Positions 61,301 through 64,000 of a DNA stretch of 64,000 bases are shown here, piece by piece; positions within the stretch are counted from its first letter, which is position 1; each line of letters opens with the position of its first letter. The stretch is taken from positions 1 through 64,000 of the forward strand of contig CAXKVR010000233.1 of assembly GCA_964058845.1 (NCBI GenBank), read 5' to 3'. Origin of the DNA: Carex sylvatica. Its lineage: Eukaryota > Streptophyta > Magnoliopsida > Poales > Cyperaceae. The position numbers and the translations under genes are program-made. The notes beneath the pieces are model-generated. The model was not told where the DNA came from. It did no database searches and worked only from the letters and a program-made list of their open reading frames with translations.

Positions 61301-63166
61301 CAACCCTACAATTTCTTCCGGAAATACATCCACAAACTCTGAAACCACCGGAATGGTGCTGATTTCTGGAACTGCCGCAGACGCATAAACCACGGCCGCC
61401 AAGTAAGCATCACACCCTGATTCTAATAAATGTTTCATCTCTACAGCCGAAATACACGGTGTTAGTTTCCCAATTTCTCTACAATTGAGTATGCAAGACA
61501 TACCTCTTGAATTCGCGAAATGAATCCGACGATGCGGACAATCAATAGTAGCAGCGTGTCTCGTCAACCAATCCATACCCAATAACACGTCGTAACCGAT
61601 AATCTCCATCACCAACAAGTCCGCCTCGAACTCCCTCCCATCTATCTTAATCTTTCGGTTTCGGCATAAGGTGATTCCTTGATCAGTTGAACCAAACGGG
61701 GTTTGAACATTTACAACTTGATTACATGTCTCAATTGGCCAACTCCCTTTTTCTACCAATTCCCTCGACACAATAGAATGGCTGCACCCCGTATCAATCA
61801 AACAATACGCATCATGATTAGATATAGAGAGTATACCTGTCATGACGTCAGTCTGGCCATCTCCCAGCGCAGTTGCAGCGTTGCGCGAAGTTCCAGCGAT
61901 GTTAAGCGCATGCGCCGCCGCCCTGCCGTCGTTCTTGCCGACGCTACCGGCACCGCTAACCCTGCCGACACTACCGGCGCTGCTAGCCCTGCTAGCGCTA
62001 GCCCCGCCAGCTTGAGATGCGCCACGTCCACGCCACGTCGGCGCTCCGCGCCCAACGCTAGCGGACCCTCCCGCGCTACCAGCGCCTCGCATCCTCATAA
62101 GCGCATTCGGGCACTCCCTCGTCCAATGTCCCGCGCTACCACATACGAAACAAGCGCTAGTCTTGCGCCTATACTCAACCTCATCGTGCGCTTGATTGCA
62201 CGATCGGCACCATTGCGAAGGAATCGCCGGTCTAAAACCCGGCATAGAGATCTGTCTAAACGGGGGTCTCGGCGCCATATTCGACCGAGGGGGTCTAGCA
62301 AATGATGGTCCTCCCCTCGACCTCGACATTTGCCCACTCTGAGCATCCTTCTGTTTTACATTTCTTTCGGTCAGTTGCTCTTTCCTCCGCTTACCATGCA
62401 TCTCTATCTGTTCTGCATGATCCATCATAGATTGCAACTCCGTAGCAGTCGGAGTATCAACAATCATCGAGATATTTCCATCCAAACCATCCAAATAGTG
62501 CCTGTGATACCTTACCGCGTCATTCTGAATATCTGATGCATAACGCGATAACGCCAGAAACTCACTATTGTAATCCCCCACTGGACGCCCATCTTGCCTC
62601 AATTCCAGAAACTTTCTCCGCAGCGCTTCACGTTGGATATTACTCAGAAATCTCCGGTTGAACTGCTGCTCAAACCATTCCCACGGAATTCTCGCTTCCT
62701 CCCCGACATAACTGCGTCGGGCCCCATCCCACCAGAACCTTGCGTCACCCTCCAGTTGTTGCTCAGTTATCTCTACTTTGTCATCCTCAGGTGCGCGGCA
62801 TAAATTTAGCTTTGCATTTATCTGCGCCAGCCATTCCTCGGCTGCCGCATACCCGCCGGTTCCATCATAGCGCGGCGGATTCAAGCGCAGAAACGAGTCA
62901 TATAACCTTCTAAACTCTTCGGGTGCACCACCGCGAGCCACCGGTGCTGCATCCCGCATCTCTGCTTGGCGACCTCTCTCGTAGGCCGCAATCAGCCGGT
63001 CATCCATGTCCCGGTCTCTACCTGGCGCTCCTCCAGCGTCACCAGCTCCCCCAGCACCAGCTGGACCAGCCCCAGCCTGATCCGCAGTCGGCTCGATAAT
63101 CACTTCCGGATTCCTCCGAGGTCTGCCTCTACCTCGGTGTGGTGTTTCCATTTTCTGAATAAACAA
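58388..63166 (-). pseudogene. gypsy Gag-Pol polyprotein, one premature stop
   Basis: One frame on the minus strand from ATG at 63166 (or the fifth-codon-later Met, [13 protein letters not shown]) to the stop at 58388, interrupted only by TGA at 60269-60271; the frame resumes in phase. First part, 965 residues: Gag with [20 protein letters not shown] and [13 protein letters not shown], zinc knuckle [14 protein letters not shown] (about 339-352), aspartic protease [10 protein letters not shown] (about 458), reverse transcriptase from about 620 with [13 protein letters not shown] and [10 protein letters not shown] (about 793), and the RNase H start YTDAS (about 940). Second part, 616 residues from 60238: RNase H end ([20 protein letters not shown]), integrase zinc finger (HPG...CQICQ), DDE core ([29 protein letters not shown]), and a C-terminal chromodomain ([20 protein letters not shown]). 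The stop lies in the RNase H at a codon that is Arg in relatives, consistent with CGA to TGA change of a methylated CpG. As it stands the downstream enzymes would not be made except by readthrough. Confidence 0.93.
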
Positions 63167-63278
63167 AGTTAGTTTATAATATTCTATATATCATACGAAA
63201 TTCGTATAGTCGCGACGACCCCATTAATACGTATACCACTCTCGTATCCAAACAAGTCTGGTTCAGGTTCTAAACCAT

Positions 63279-63290
63279 GCTCTGATACCA
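63279..63290 (-). other. primer binding site of gypsy element
   Basis: The minus strand reads TGGTATCAGAGC (Met-tRNA type), 14 bp inside the 5' LTR edge. The spacing is a little longer than usual. Confidence 0.88.
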
Positions 63291-63304
63291 ACCGGGGAAG
63301 GACC

Positions 63305-64000
63305 TGTCACACCCCGCGGCCCCACGAGGCGTGACGGGTGCCTCCTGTCGTAGACATACGGTTGCCCGTATGCCTACAAGGCAATTACGATATAATAGAA
63401 AGTAAAACACAACAAAACAAACAAACAAATAACTAAGAAAAACAGTTCATAAATCCCAACTGGTCAGGTAATATCATACAAAACCCGTATCTCAATGGAT
63501 ACGCATCACAAGATGACATAGAGAATATATATATATACAATCAAAACATAAATATATACATGTCTCTAATGTCAAAATACCAGACCACTAAGCAGCGGTG
63601 AAAACCAGGCCTACCGACCTCGTGTCTCTCTCGGATCCGCCGAACCGATACCTGAAAAATTAACCCAAAAGAGGGGATGAGAATTGAATTCTCAGTGCGA
63701 TAATTTGCCACAATTCGTTCCTGGACTTGCAATCACAGATTATATTCAAAAATAGAACACAAATAAAGTTCAAATCAGTTTATAATCATATATAAACATA
63801 AATGCACAAACCCGACAACATTCAATCAAATGAAATCACAATTCAGGAATTGCCAAGATGAAATTCAAGCACACAATATTTGGTTTAACTCGATTTTAGA
63901 ATATCTGGTAGTAACTACAGATGTTCCACCAAACTGGACCCCAATTCGTTCCCACTCGTCTGTAGGGTTACAGACACCTACAGACGGCTGCGCCAGGTAA
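63305..64000 (-). repeat. 5' LTR of gypsy element, partial
   Basis: The first 696 bp in plus-strand order match 55797-56492 with three differences seen by eye. The remaining ~1.8 kb and the right target duplication lie beyond the window. Confidence 0.95.

Larger units (their letters stand above)
55797..64000 (-). mobile_element. Ty3/gypsy chromovirus-type retrotransposon, 5' LTR cut by window edge
   Basis: Minus-strand element. The 3' LTR is 55797-58336, the internal region 58337-63304, and the 5' LTR begins at 63305 and runs off the window. LTRs begin TGTGACATT and end GGTGTGACA on the element's strand. The primer site, polypurine tract and a Gag-Pol reading frame ending in a chromodomain are all present in the order Gag-protease-RT-RNase H-integrase-chromodomain, which places it among the chromoviruses, most like the Tekay/Del group. 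Over the 696 bp of LTR that can be compared only three differences were seen by eye, so it inserted recently. Confidence 0.95.

Noticed and set aside
61703..62305. 200-codon plus-strand ORF opposite the gypsy Gag
   Set aside because: Antisense shadow of a GC-rich Gag region; the minus strand carries the recognised domains.
1..64000. tRNA, rRNA or snRNA genes
   Set aside because: None recognised; the TGGTATCAGAGC matches are retrotransposon primer sites rather than tRNA genes.

Overview
The window is nuclear DNA of a flowering plant, most likely a eudicot. The support is spliced plant genes with GT-AG introns, plant transposon families (Ty3/gypsy chromovirus, Ty1/copia, CACTA, PIF/Harbinger, LINE, MITEs) and AT-rich, microsatellite-laden intergenic DNA. 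No species is assigned. Almost everything here is repetitive; only two ordinary plant gene loci are recognised, and transposons have landed in introns of both.

Layout. 1-9470: an 81-bp tandem satellite with higher-order repeats. 9471-10473: a dead LINE fragment. 10625-11005: a copia reverse-transcriptase scrap. 11831-26092 (minus): a seven-exon FATA-type acyl-ACP thioesterase locus whose fifth intron is inflated to 11.8 kb by a small CACTA element (12806-14422) and a transposon nest (14643-23977). The nest is a TRIM-like LTR element, holding a solo LTR, holding a 5.1-kb CACTA element, holding a large palindrome. Three levels have exactly matching target-site duplications. The thioesterase copy carries a frameshift and a lost splice donor and is probably a pseudogene. 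26849-29697 (minus): a young copia-type element whose single ORF joins Gag, a PB1 segment resembling the plant TPR-PB1 (Phox/CLMP1) proteins, and an RNase H tail. 30351-35660: a structurally complete PIF/Harbinger transposon with both its Myb/SANT-like protein and its DDE transposase. 38976-44497 (minus): a two-exon MYC/bHLH14-like transcription factor with a 3.2-kb CACTA element in its intron. 44.9-55.8 kb: a MITE field of foldback elements embedded in GA/TA microsatellites, plus a duplicated ~0.9-kb segment, one copy of which is split by a 1-kb foldback element. 55797-64000+ (minus): a young chromovirus-type gypsy element with 2.5-kb LTRs and a polyprotein frame broken by one stop codon; its 5' LTR runs off the window.

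How the parts relate. The two host loci are unrelated: one acts in plastid fatty-acid release, the other is a jasmonate-type transcription factor. The main story is transposon-host interplay: intron inflation, nested insertion, capture of a host-gene fragment by a retrotransposon, and satellite amplification. Homology calls come from motif recognition by eye; no database search was run.
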